The notes under the pieces are model-generated. The model saw nothing but the letters and a program-made list of their open reading frames with translations, was not told where the DNA came from and did not search any database. From positions 1 through 11,737 of the forward strand of contig JACRBO010000259.1 in the NCBI GenBank assembly GCA_016219235.1: 11,737 nt of DNA. The letters run 5' to 3'. This stretch comes from Chloroflexota bacterium (GTDB taxonomy: Bacteria > Chloroflexota > Anaerolineae > Fen-1058). The translations under genes and the position numbers were made by a program. The stretch's first letter is position 1, and every line of letters begins with the position of its first letter. Positions 6,191 through 11,276 of this stretch are shown in pieces.

Positions 6191-6478
6191 ATGAACTTTC
6201 TCAAGAACCTGTTCGGCCAGAAAACCGCGCCCGCCCGAAGTTTGTTGGCGTTGAAGGTGCGCTGCCGCCGCTGCGGTGAGATCATCGAGACGCGCGTGGA
6301 TGTTGCGAACGATCTCAGCGAGGACTACAACGACGCGGGCCAGACGACCTATCACTGCCGCAAGGGACTCGTCGGGCGGCAGCACTGCTATCAGACGATC
6401 GAAGTTCAGTTGCAGTTCGACGCCAAGCGCCGCTTGATCGATCGCCAGATCAGCGGCGGCGAATTCGTCGAAGAGTAA
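6191..6478 (+). CDS. Small four-cysteine protein, conserved-hypothetical type
   Basis: A 95-residue soluble protein whose ATG has GGAGG 8 bases upstream. Cysteines at 25 and 28 (VRCRRCGE) and at 56 and 66 (YHCRKG...RQHCYQ) could bind zinc as a split ribbon, although the second pair is spaced by nine residues, which is atypical. The body is acidic between the pairs (DLSEDYNDAG) and ends in RRLIDRQISGGEFVEE. It resembles small hypothetical proteins recalled from Anaerolineae genomes (memory only). The function is unknown. Its close spacing behind the rarD-like gene (14 bases) points to co-transcription, but nothing ties the two functionally. Confidence 0.85.
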   Translation: MNFLKNLFGQKTAPARSLLALKVRCRRCGEIIETRVDVANDLSEDYNDAGQTTYHCRKGLVGRQHCYQTIEVQLQFDAKRRLIDRQISGGEFVEE

Positions 6479-6485
6479 TCAACCG

Positions 6486-6563
6486 CATCCTTCGACTACG
6501 CGGCGAGCGCATCCTGAGCGAAACAGAGTGGAGTCGAAGGACGCCCGCCGCTTCGCTCAGGAG
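6486..6563. repeat. REP-like element with interleaved inverted repeats
   Basis: Two exact 10-bp inverted pairs are interleaved: TCCTTCGACT (6488-6497) with AGTCGAAGGA (6532-6541), and CCTGAGCGAA (6513-6522) with TTCGCTCAGG (6552-6561). The same blocks form the palindromes at 1513-1647. The order here is A-B-A'-B', which would form either alternative hairpins or a pseudoknot-like fold. It lies between the small four-cysteine gene and the convergent haem-Rieske gene. Confidence 0.75.
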
Positions 6564-6614
6564 GCTTAATGGTCATCAGTTACGACAGCGCGTGAAGTCG
6601 TCCATGGACAGCGC

Positions 6615-6650
6615 ACCGCCCGATCGGGTCACGCGGCTCGATCGGGCGGT
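6615..6650. terminator. Bidirectional strong hairpin between convergent genes
   Basis: A perfect 12-bp stem ACCGCCCGATCG/CGATCGGGCGGT with a 12-base loop sits 24 bases beyond the end of the minus-strand gene. Neither side has a T-tract, so it is not a classic intrinsic terminator. It could stop or stabilise convergent transcripts. It shares the CGATCGG core of the other hairpins. Confidence 0.5.
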
Positions 6651-6674
6651 GAACTAATCGCAATTGCCTGTTTT

Positions 6675-8309
6675 TCAGGCGTTTTCAATCCGCCCGAGCT
6701 CGCCATCGATCACCACGCGATACGGCTGCACGTCTTTCTCCGCCGGGCCGCGCAGCACTTTGCCCGTGCACACATTGAACTGCGCACCATGATACGGGCA
6801 CGTCACTACTTCGCCGTCGAGTTCGCCGTCGCTGAGCGGGCCTTGCTTGTGCGTGCATTCGTCGGCGGTGGCGCAGAATTTGCCATCGACGTTGAACACG
6901 GCGACATTGCCGACTAATAACGCCGAACCCGGTGGGACATCGCTGAGCGCAAATTCATTGTCCTGCATTGCCCTGGCCTCCGTTGAGATAGTTGACTGTT
7001 CTGCGACCCGACCGATCGGGCCTTCGATGATCACGCGATAGGCTTTGAGCGGCTGCTTCGCCGGGCCTAAGGTCACCTGGCCCGTGCACACATCGAACTT
7101 CGAGCCGTGCCACGGGCATTCGATAATGCAGCCGTCGAGCAGGCCCTCGTTCAGCGGGCCACCCTTATGCGTGCAGTCGTTCTGTGTGGCGTAAAACACG
7201 CCGTCGACATTGAACACCGCGACCGTGCCTACCAGCTTCGACGTGCCGGGCAGTATGGCGTCCACCAGGAACTCATCATCGCGCAGCTCACGCGCGATCG
7301 GCGGCTGGGCCACGGGCTGGACATCCGGCACTTCCAGCATGACGCTGCCGTTGTCGATCAGGACTGCGTATGAATCCAGGCACGCGCTGCGATCGGACAG
7401 GAATTCGCCGGTCGTGATGTCATATTGAAAGCCGTGCCACGGACAGGTCAGCGTGTCGCCGTCCAGCGGCCCGGTGCAGACCGGCCCGCCGCGATGCAGG
7501 CAGCTGTTACGCAGCGCGTACCACTGACCGTTGTGATGGAACACCCCGATCGAGCGGCCGTCGACCGTGACGATTTTGCGTTCGCCGTCGGGAATGTCAG
7601 CCGTTTGAGCGACGGCCACTTGCTTCAACACGATCGGTTTCGCTTCGCCCTGCTCGATGTCAAACGCGGCCAGCGCCATCTTTTTCACCGACTCAATGTC
7701 CACCGGCAGCAGGGCCTCAAACGTCTCGGCCGTGCGCTCGGCCCCGTAGGCGCGCGACAACATCTCCAGCAGGACCATCATCAAGTTATCCCACGCCTCT
7801 TCCGCGCGGAAGGCGAAGTCGTGATCGATCGGGTGCAGTTCCTTCATGATCACGTTGCTGATGGCGTGCGACATGAAGCCGACCTGCCCGATGACGTAAC
7901 GTTCGGCGATATAGATCTTGGGATCAGCGCCGTGCGAGGTGTGCGCGCGCCCGACGTAATCGACGTAGCGCGCGTACTCATCGTCGAAGTTGCCTTCGGC
8001 GGTGCGCACCCAGAAGTTGGTCAGATGCCGCATTCGCAATTCGAGGTAGTCCTGATCGAGCGTGCCGTCGGGCCTGAAAAACCACTGGCGCGTGGGCGGA
8101 TAACGCAGGAGATGGGCGTAAAATTTGCCGACGATGTCCGGCAGGTGCTGTTCGATGACGGGTTTGGTCCGACGGATCACGTCGGCGTCTTCGGGCCTGA
8201 AGCCGACAAACTCCGCCATGTAGCGGAAATACTTGCCGGCGTCCTCGGCCCCCTGTTTGGCGGCGATGTTCGATTGCGGTGTTGTACTCACTGGCTCCCC
8301 CTGAACCAT
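6675..8309 (-). CDS. Protoglobin-like domain fused to three Rieske [2Fe-2S] domains
   Basis: A 544-residue soluble protein with an uncommon domain order. Residues about 22-195 look like a protoglobin/globin-coupled-sensor haem domain: YFRYMAEFVGF, a proximal-His candidate H95 in RMRHLTNFW, and YVDYVGRAHTSHG followed by YIAERYVIGQV. After a linker come three Rieske ferredoxin domains with ligands C270/H272-C289/H292, C379/H381-C398/H401 and C485/H487-C504/H507. All share CxH-x16-CxxH spacing. Domains 2 and 3 are clearly more alike (LVGxVAVFNVDGxFxAT...) and probably a later duplication. No signal peptide is seen. Haem plus three Fe-S clusters suggests electron delivery to a haem acting on O2 or NO, or redox sensing (inference). 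The ATG at 8309 lacks a ribosome site; GTG at 8291 has AGGGGGAG only 3 bases away and is a possible start. A TTGAAA-18-TATAAT promoter lies upstream. Confidence 0.9.
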   Translation of the reverse strand: MVQGEPVSTTPQSNIAAKQGAEDAGKYFRYMAEFVGFRPEDADVIRRTKPVIEQHLPDIVGKFYAHLLRYPPTRQWFFRPDGTLDQDYLELRMRHLTNFWVRTAEGNFDDEYARYVDYVGRAHTSHGADPKIYIAERYVIGQVGFMSHAISNVIMKELHPIDHDFAFRAEEAWDNLMMVLLEMLSRAYGAERTAETFEALLPVDIESVKKMALAAFDIEQGEAKPIVLKQVAVAQTADIPDGERKIVTVDGRSIGVFHHNGQWYALRNSCLHRGGPVCTGPLDGDTLTCPWHGFQYDITTGEFLSDRSACLDSYAVLIDNGSVMLEVPDVQPVAQPPIARELRDDEFLVDAILPGTSKLVGTVAVFNVDGVFYATQNDCTHKGGPLNEGLLDGCIIECPWHGSKFDVCTGQVTLGPAKQPLKAYRVIIEGPIGRVAEQSTISTEARAMQDNEFALSDVPPGSALLVGNVAVFNVDGKFCATADECTHKQGPLSDGELDGEVVTCPYHGAQFNVCTGKVLRGPAEKDVQPYRVVIDGELGRIENA

Positions 8310-8355
8310 CGACTACAACGGTGTGTTGGCAGGACACACATGGTTGCGCTTGCGT

Positions 8356-8385
8356 ATTATAACGCACTCGCCGATTTCCTTTCAA
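8356..8385 (-). promoter_or_regulatory. Promoter of the protoglobin-Rieske gene
   Basis: Reading the minus strand, TTGAAA (8385-8380), an 18-base spacer and a consensus TATAAT (8361-8356) form a good sigma-70-like promoter. It would give a leader of about 40 bases to the ATG at 8309 or 58 to the GTG at 8291. Confidence 0.72.
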
Positions 8386-8423
8386 GCCCAATTTCATCAC
8401 TTGGCACTCGTCAATCGTCACGT

Positions 8424-8452
8424 TTGACATCGCTCTCAAATCCGCCTATACT
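8424..8452 (+). promoter_or_regulatory. Promoter of the FHA gene
   Basis: A consensus TTGACA (8424-8429), an exact 17-base spacer and TATACT (8447-8452) predict a start near 8459, about 27 bases ahead of the ATG. It is the best promoter match in the window and lies back to back with the haem-Rieske promoter, 38 bp apart. Confidence 0.82.
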
Positions 8453-8485
8453 CGTCTCAATCCTCGCTGAATCAGGAGACTCGTC

Positions 8486-9163
8486 ATGCCGGACAGCAGC
8501 GTCTTCAAACTGACGATTCGCCAGGGTCCAAAGCCCAATCAAGTTTTCGATCTCGACAAAGATGTGCTGACGTTAGGCCGGGAGGCCGGCAACGATCTGG
8601 TCGTCGAAGACCCGCAGATTTCGCGCCGACATTCGCGTCTGACGCGCCAGGGCAACTCGTATTTGCTGGAAGACCTGGGCAGCACCAACGGCACCTTTGT
8701 CAACGGCAGCCGCGTCACCACGCCGGTCTTGCTGGCCAACGGCGATTTGATCGGGCTGGCCGACACCGTGGTGCTGGCCGTGCAGATCCCGGTCGTCATC
8801 GATTCGGGTGAGACCTTCGTCGGTCACGCGACCGATGCCGATACGACTTCGGTAAAGCAAGGCCCGCCGGTAACACAGCCGGCCTTTACGCCGCCCGTCA
8901 TCCCGCCTGCGGCCAAACCTGTTGCCAGATCACAACCGGCGGCGGCCCCCGCTTACGTGCCGCCCCCGGCCGTTTATCCACCCGTGGTCGCGCCGATTCA
9001 GGACGCGCCCGCCACCGACAATCGCCGCATGATCTTGATCGGCTGCGGCTGTCTGGCCTTGCTCGCCATCGTCGCGCTCATCGGCCTGGTCGCGTGGTCG
9101 TTCATCGATTGTGCGTCATTCAGTGGCGTGTTCAAATTCCTGTTTCCGCCGTTTGCGTGTTGA
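8486..9163 (+). CDS. FHA-domain protein with Pro-rich linker and C-terminal membrane anchor
   Basis: A 225-residue protein that should bind phosphothreonine peptides at the membrane surface. The ATG has AGGAGA 6 bases upstream. The FHA domain (about 6-100) has the full recognition set G31-R32, S46-R47-R48-H49 and N68-G69-T70 (LEDLGSTNGTFVNG). A Pro/Ala-rich linker (about 127-175) leads to one hydrophobic helix (about 183-207), preceded by NRR and starting with a GCGC motif, then a short tail ending in PPFAC. The layout implies a cytoplasmic FHA domain on a C-terminal anchor. Threonines in GETFVGHATDADTT (108-121) could be phosphorylation targets for a Ser/Thr kinase (speculative). No kinase or phosphatase gene is in the window. 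It is divergent from the haem-Rieske gene, so shared regulation is possible. A bidirectional terminator follows. Confidence 0.93.
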   Translation: MPDSSVFKLTIRQGPKPNQVFDLDKDVLTLGREAGNDLVVEDPQISRRHSRLTRQGNSYLLEDLGSTNGTFVNGSRVTTPVLLANGDLIGLADTVVLAVQIPVVIDSGETFVGHATDADTTSVKQGPPVTQPAFTPPVIPPAAKPVARSQPAAAPAYVPPPAVYPPVVAPIQDAPATDNRRMILIGCGCLALLAIVALIGLVAWSFIDCASFSGVFKFLFPPFAC

Positions 9164-9189
9164 GAGGAAACGAAGTAGACAGGGAAACA

Positions 9190-9237
9190 AGTAGATTAGT
9201 AGACAAGTAAATGGGTGGATTGGTAAATTAGTAAAAA
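9190..9237. repeat. Octad array, locus F (degenerate, single arm)
   Basis: Six consecutive 8-mers read AGTAGATT, AGTAGACA, AGTAAATG, GGTGGATT, GGTAAATT and AGTAAAAA, running straight into a terminator hairpin. It resembles only the left (GGT-type) arm of the other arrays, with A replacing G in most units. It may be a decayed copy. Confidence 0.65.
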
Positions 9238-9259
9238 GCCCTCGAAAACGAGGGCTTTT
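9234..9259. terminator. Bidirectional intrinsic terminator between convergent FHA and MBL genes
   Basis: AAAAGCCCTCG/CGAGGGCTTTT form a perfect 11-bp stem around an AAAA loop. The A- and T-runs at each end allow termination in both directions, which fits its place between convergent genes. Confidence 0.88.
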
Positions 9260-9260
9260 C

Positions 9261-9285
9261 CGTTAATCCGTCTTTTTCTCCGCCG
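9261..9285 (-). repeat. Partial duplicate of the MBL gene's 3' end
   Basis: This 25-base stretch matches 9320-9344 at 21 of 25 positions. On the minus strand it would read as EKKTD-stop, echoing the hydrolase's own GKKTD-stop. It may be the relic of a tandem duplication or a convergent short repeat. Further AATCCG words occur between the two copies. Confidence 0.45.
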
Positions 9286-9321
9286 CATGACATCAAGCTT
9301 TCCATGAATCCGTTCATTCCG

Positions 9322-10305
9322 CTAATCCGTCTTCTTCCCCCGCCAGTAGATCACACCCGCCCGCATGATCGGCTCCACACGCCCCTGCTCTTGCAGCCAA
9401 TCCAGATGCCCGATCGTTTCCGACAGCGCAAGAAATGAATCGATGCCGTTCAAGCGTCCAAATAATGGCTCGGCAATCTGAAACGCCGATCGTTCCTCAT
9501 CGCCGATCATGTGCAAAATCTTCTCGGCGCGGCGTTCGTGAAAGTGCAACCGCTGGCGCACCAGTTTCTCCACGTCATGCACCGGCCCGCCGTGCGACGT
9601 CCACGCGATCGACGGTTTCAGATCGACAGCGCGCTGCAAGTGCTGAATGTACTGCACCAGGCGATGCGGCCGCGGCCCGCCGTCGGGATCAGGCTCCACA
9701 ATCGGATTGCTGCTGATCTCGCGCAAGAGATGATCGTTCGATAACAGCACGCGCGATTCCGGATCAAAGAACGTGATCAAACCACCGGCGTGACCGGGCA
9801 TGTGATAGACCTGCCACGTCCGATTAGCCATCTCCACCCGATCGCCCTCGTCCAGCGTCCGCGTTACCGGCACCGACTCCGCAAAGCGCTCGCCCACGCG
9901 ACGGCTGTCGGCCACGCGCTGACGTTCCTCGGCGGGCACGCCGGACTCCGTCATGATCTGCAGGTAGAAGCTATTGCGCTGTACGCGGATCGATTCGTAG
10001 TTCTCCAGCATCACGCGATTGTGGCGATGTGTCCATACTTCCGCGCCACTCTCGCGGACAAGTTCCGCCGCCAACCCGTAGTGATCGGCGTGCGCGTGCG
10101 TGATGATGATGCGGCGCACATCGTGCACGGTCAGACCCCGTTCGCTCAAGCCCGCGTGCAAAGCCGCGCGCGAATCGGGCTGGCGCGGCCCGGTGTCGAT
10201 CAACGTGATGGGATCACTCAACGCCACATAGCAATTCACCGGCCCCACCGCAAACGGTGTCGGCGCCACGATTTGATACAGTTTTGGCAAGACTTCAATT
10301 GACAT
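9322..10305 (-). CDS. MBL-fold metallo-hydrolase with C-terminal winged-helix-like region
   Basis: A 327-residue binuclear-metal hydrolase of the glyoxalase-II/beta-lactamase-like fold. The ATG at 10305 has AAAGGA 7 bases upstream. A longer in-frame start at 10353 would be encoded by a heptad repeat and is rejected. Metal ligands are H70, H72, D74 and H75 (THAHADH), H172 (HMPGHAGG), D191 (SNDHLL) and H238 (TSHGGPV). The N-terminal PVNCYVA...LIDTG start is typical. The C-terminal part (LSETIGHLDWLQEQGRVEP) resembles the winged-helix tail of LACTB2/BLACT_WH-type hydrolases. Such enzymes hydrolyse thioesters, lactones or nucleic-acid esters; the substrate cannot be decided here. It sits downstream of a MaoC-type hydratase but is separated from it by a terminator, so a shared acyl-CoA role is only a suggestion. 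Confidence 0.93.
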   Translation of the reverse strand: MSIEVLPKLYQIVAPTPFAVGPVNCYVALSDPITLIDTGPRQPDSRAALHAGLSERGLTVHDVRRIIITHAHADHYGLAAELVRESGAEVWTHRHNRVMLENYESIRVQRNSFYLQIMTESGVPAEERQRVADSRRVGERFAESVPVTRTLDEGDRVEMANRTWQVYHMPGHAGGLITFFDPESRVLLSNDHLLREISSNPIVEPDPDGGPRPHRLVQYIQHLQRAVDLKPSIAWTSHGGPVHDVEKLVRQRLHFHERRAEKILHMIGDEERSAFQIAEPLFGRLNGIDSFLALSETIGHLDWLQEQGRVEPIMRAGVIYWRGKKTD

Positions 10306-10325
10306 ACTCACGTCCTTTACAACCT

Positions 10326-10416
10326 GATGCAAGATGCAGGAAGCAGGATGCATGAAAAAGAGGCTGCCCTGTTTCTAGCCGCCTCTTCTTGCATCCTGCT
10401 TCTTGCATCCTGCTTC
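10326..10416. repeat. Second heptad family (GCATCCT/GCTTCTT) as an inverted repeat
   Basis: The left arm (10326-10352) reads GATGCAA, GATGCAG, GAAGCAG, GATGCA. The right arm (10390-10416) reads GCATCCT, GCTTCTT, GCATCCT, GCTTC. The two are near-perfect reverse complements and enclose a terminator hairpin. The 7-nt period matches the other arrays, but the word is unrelated. The right arm abuts the stop codon of the MaoC-like gene. Confidence 0.82.
10355..10387 (-). terminator. Intrinsic terminator of the MaoC-like gene
   Basis: On the minus strand AAGAGGC/GCCTCTT pair around a 16-base loop and are followed by TTT, making a T5 run with the stem end. It lies 29 bases past the stop codon, between the two arms of the heptad repeat. 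Confidence 0.6.
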
Positions 10417-10874
10417 TATTCCGTCGGCTTGCTCTTCACCATGATCGTCCAGGTGCCGCGCTGCGTGGTCTGATCGTTTTGATTCTTCACCACGACGTTG
10501 AAGGTCACAAAGCCGCCCGCCGTGCCCACCGCTTTCTTCTGCGTCACTTCGGCTTCGGTGTGAATGGTGTCGCCGATCTTGATCGGTGCGCGAAATTTCC
10601 ACTCCATCGACGTGAAGGCCTCCACGGTCCGATCGAGAAAGCCCATCTGCATTGCCAGGCCGGTCGCCACCGACAGGCCCAACAGGCCGTGCGCCACGCG
10701 CTCGCCAAACGCCGAGGTCTTGGCAAATTCGGCATCAACGTGGATGGCGTTCCAGTCACCGCTGATGCCGGCAAAGGTCATGATGTCGGCTTCGCTGATC
10801 GTGCGGCCCGCCGTCACGACCTTTAGCCCGACTTCCATATCTTCATAATACAGCCCGCGTGGTACGTAAGCCAT
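10416..10874 (-). CDS. MaoC-like (R)-specific enoyl-CoA hydratase/dehydratase
   Basis: A 152-residue hot-dog-fold hydratase, matching the usual 140-160 residues of single-domain MaoC/PhaJ-like enzymes. The ATG has GGGAG 6 bases upstream. The hydratase motif is SGDWNAIHVD (38-47), with catalytic pair D40 and H45 and supporting N42. The overhanging segment GERVAHGLLGLSVATGL follows (57-73), and the family-typical F.APIKIGDTI is near residues 94-103. It should add water to a trans-2-enoyl-CoA to give an (R)-3-hydroxyacyl-CoA, or act on a related CoA thioester. Its EDMEVG start resembles the stand-alone type used in fatty-acid or dicarboxylate pathways; the exact substrate is open. A promoter whose -35 box lies in a heptad array is predicted upstream. 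Confidence 0.94.
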   Translation of the reverse strand: MAYVPRGLYYEDMEVGLKVVTAGRTISEADIMTFAGISGDWNAIHVDAEFAKTSAFGERVAHGLLGLSVATGLAMQMGFLDRTVEAFTSMEWKFRAPIKIGDTIHTEAEVTQKKAVGTAGGFVTFNVVVKNQNDQTTQRGTWTIMVKSKPTE

Positions 10875-10902
10875 GCGTTACTCCCGTGTGCGTGATGACG
10901 AG

Positions 10903-10931
10903 ATTGTAATGGGCAATGGGTAATCGGTCAA
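10903..10931 (-). promoter_or_regulatory. Promoter of the MaoC-like gene, -35 box inside a heptad array
   Basis: On the minus strand TTGACC (10931-10926), a 17-base spacer and TACAAT (10908-10903) match sigma-70 spacing exactly. The -35 hexamer is the complement of one GGTCAATT repeat unit. The predicted leader is about 22 bases. Confidence 0.6.
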
Positions 10932-10993
10932 TTGGTAATCGGTAATCGGTCAATCAGTTCACCGGTTACCAGTTGACCAATTACCAGTTACAA
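10906..10993. repeat. Heptad inverted array, locus D
   Basis: The units GTAATGG, GCAATGG, GTAATCG, GTCAATTG, GTAATCG, GTAATCG and GTCAATC are followed by the complementary side ACCGGTT, ACCAGTTG, ACCAATT, ACCAGTT. It fills the space between the feoC-like stop and the MaoC-like start and overlaps that gene's predicted promoter. Confidence 0.85.
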
Positions 10994-11227
10994 TCACCCA
11001 CTCATCTGCCACACCCGGCTCTCACCCACGCGGCGGCAATCGCGCACAAAGACGCACTGGTTACACGCGCCCTCGCAGCTCACGCCCATCTGCCGCAGCC
11101 AGCCCGCCCCCGCCAGATGATCGATCATCTGCCCGACCAGCTCCGGCGATGTGTCCAATTCGCGCGCCACCTGATCGACCGTCACCGTTCCGCCCCGCTT
11201 CAGAATCGACATCAACTTATCAAACAT
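10994..11227 (-). CDS. feoC: FeoC-like winged-helix protein with cysteine cluster
   Basis: A 77-residue protein, the size typical of FeoC. The ATG has GGGAGGAG just upstream, the strongest ribosome site in the window. Residues 1-48 fit a small winged helix (MFDKLMSILKRGGTVTVDQV, ARELDTSPELVGQMIDHL). The wing is followed by cysteines 51, 55, 58 and 64 (CEGACNQCVFVRDC), a candidate Fe-S or zinc site. FeoC binds the cytoplasmic part of FeoB and may regulate or stabilise it in other bacteria. Here it lies 49 bases downstream of feoB on the same strand, supporting the assignment. The predicted locus-D array starts right after its stop. Confidence 0.85.
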   Translation of the reverse strand: MFDKLMSILKRGGTVTVDQVARELDTSPELVGQMIDHLAGAGWLRQMGVSCEGACNQCVFVRDCRRVGESRVWQMSG

Positions 11228-11252
11228 CGTTCTCCTCCCGTTTACCCTTCAT

Positions 11253-11276
11253 CCAGTTGACCGATTGACCAATCGA
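11253..11276. repeat. Heptad/octad array, locus E (single arm)
   Basis: CCAGTTG, ACCGATTG, ACCAATCG match the ACC-type arm of the other arrays. Related octads (ACTACACG, ACTAACCG, ACTAACG) continue past the feoB stop into its last codons. The feoC ribosome site lies just beyond the other end. Confidence 0.65.

Noticed and set aside
6615..6650. Rho-independent terminator of the haem-Rieske gene in the strict sense
   Set aside because: The 12-bp stem is perfect, but neither side has a T-tract, so it is kept only as a moderate-confidence hairpin.
7425..8513. Long plus-strand open frame (362 codons) opposite the haem-Rieske gene
   Set aside because: It is antisense to a gene with clear domains, has no family motifs, is Val/Arg/Asp-rich as shadow frames in GC-rich DNA are, and overlaps both divergent promoters and the FHA start.
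10306..10353. Longer start for the MBL hydrolase (ATG at 10353)
   Set aside because: The extra residues are encoded by the GATGCAA-type heptads, and the ATG at 10305 has its own AAAGGA ribosome site followed by the conserved N-terminus.
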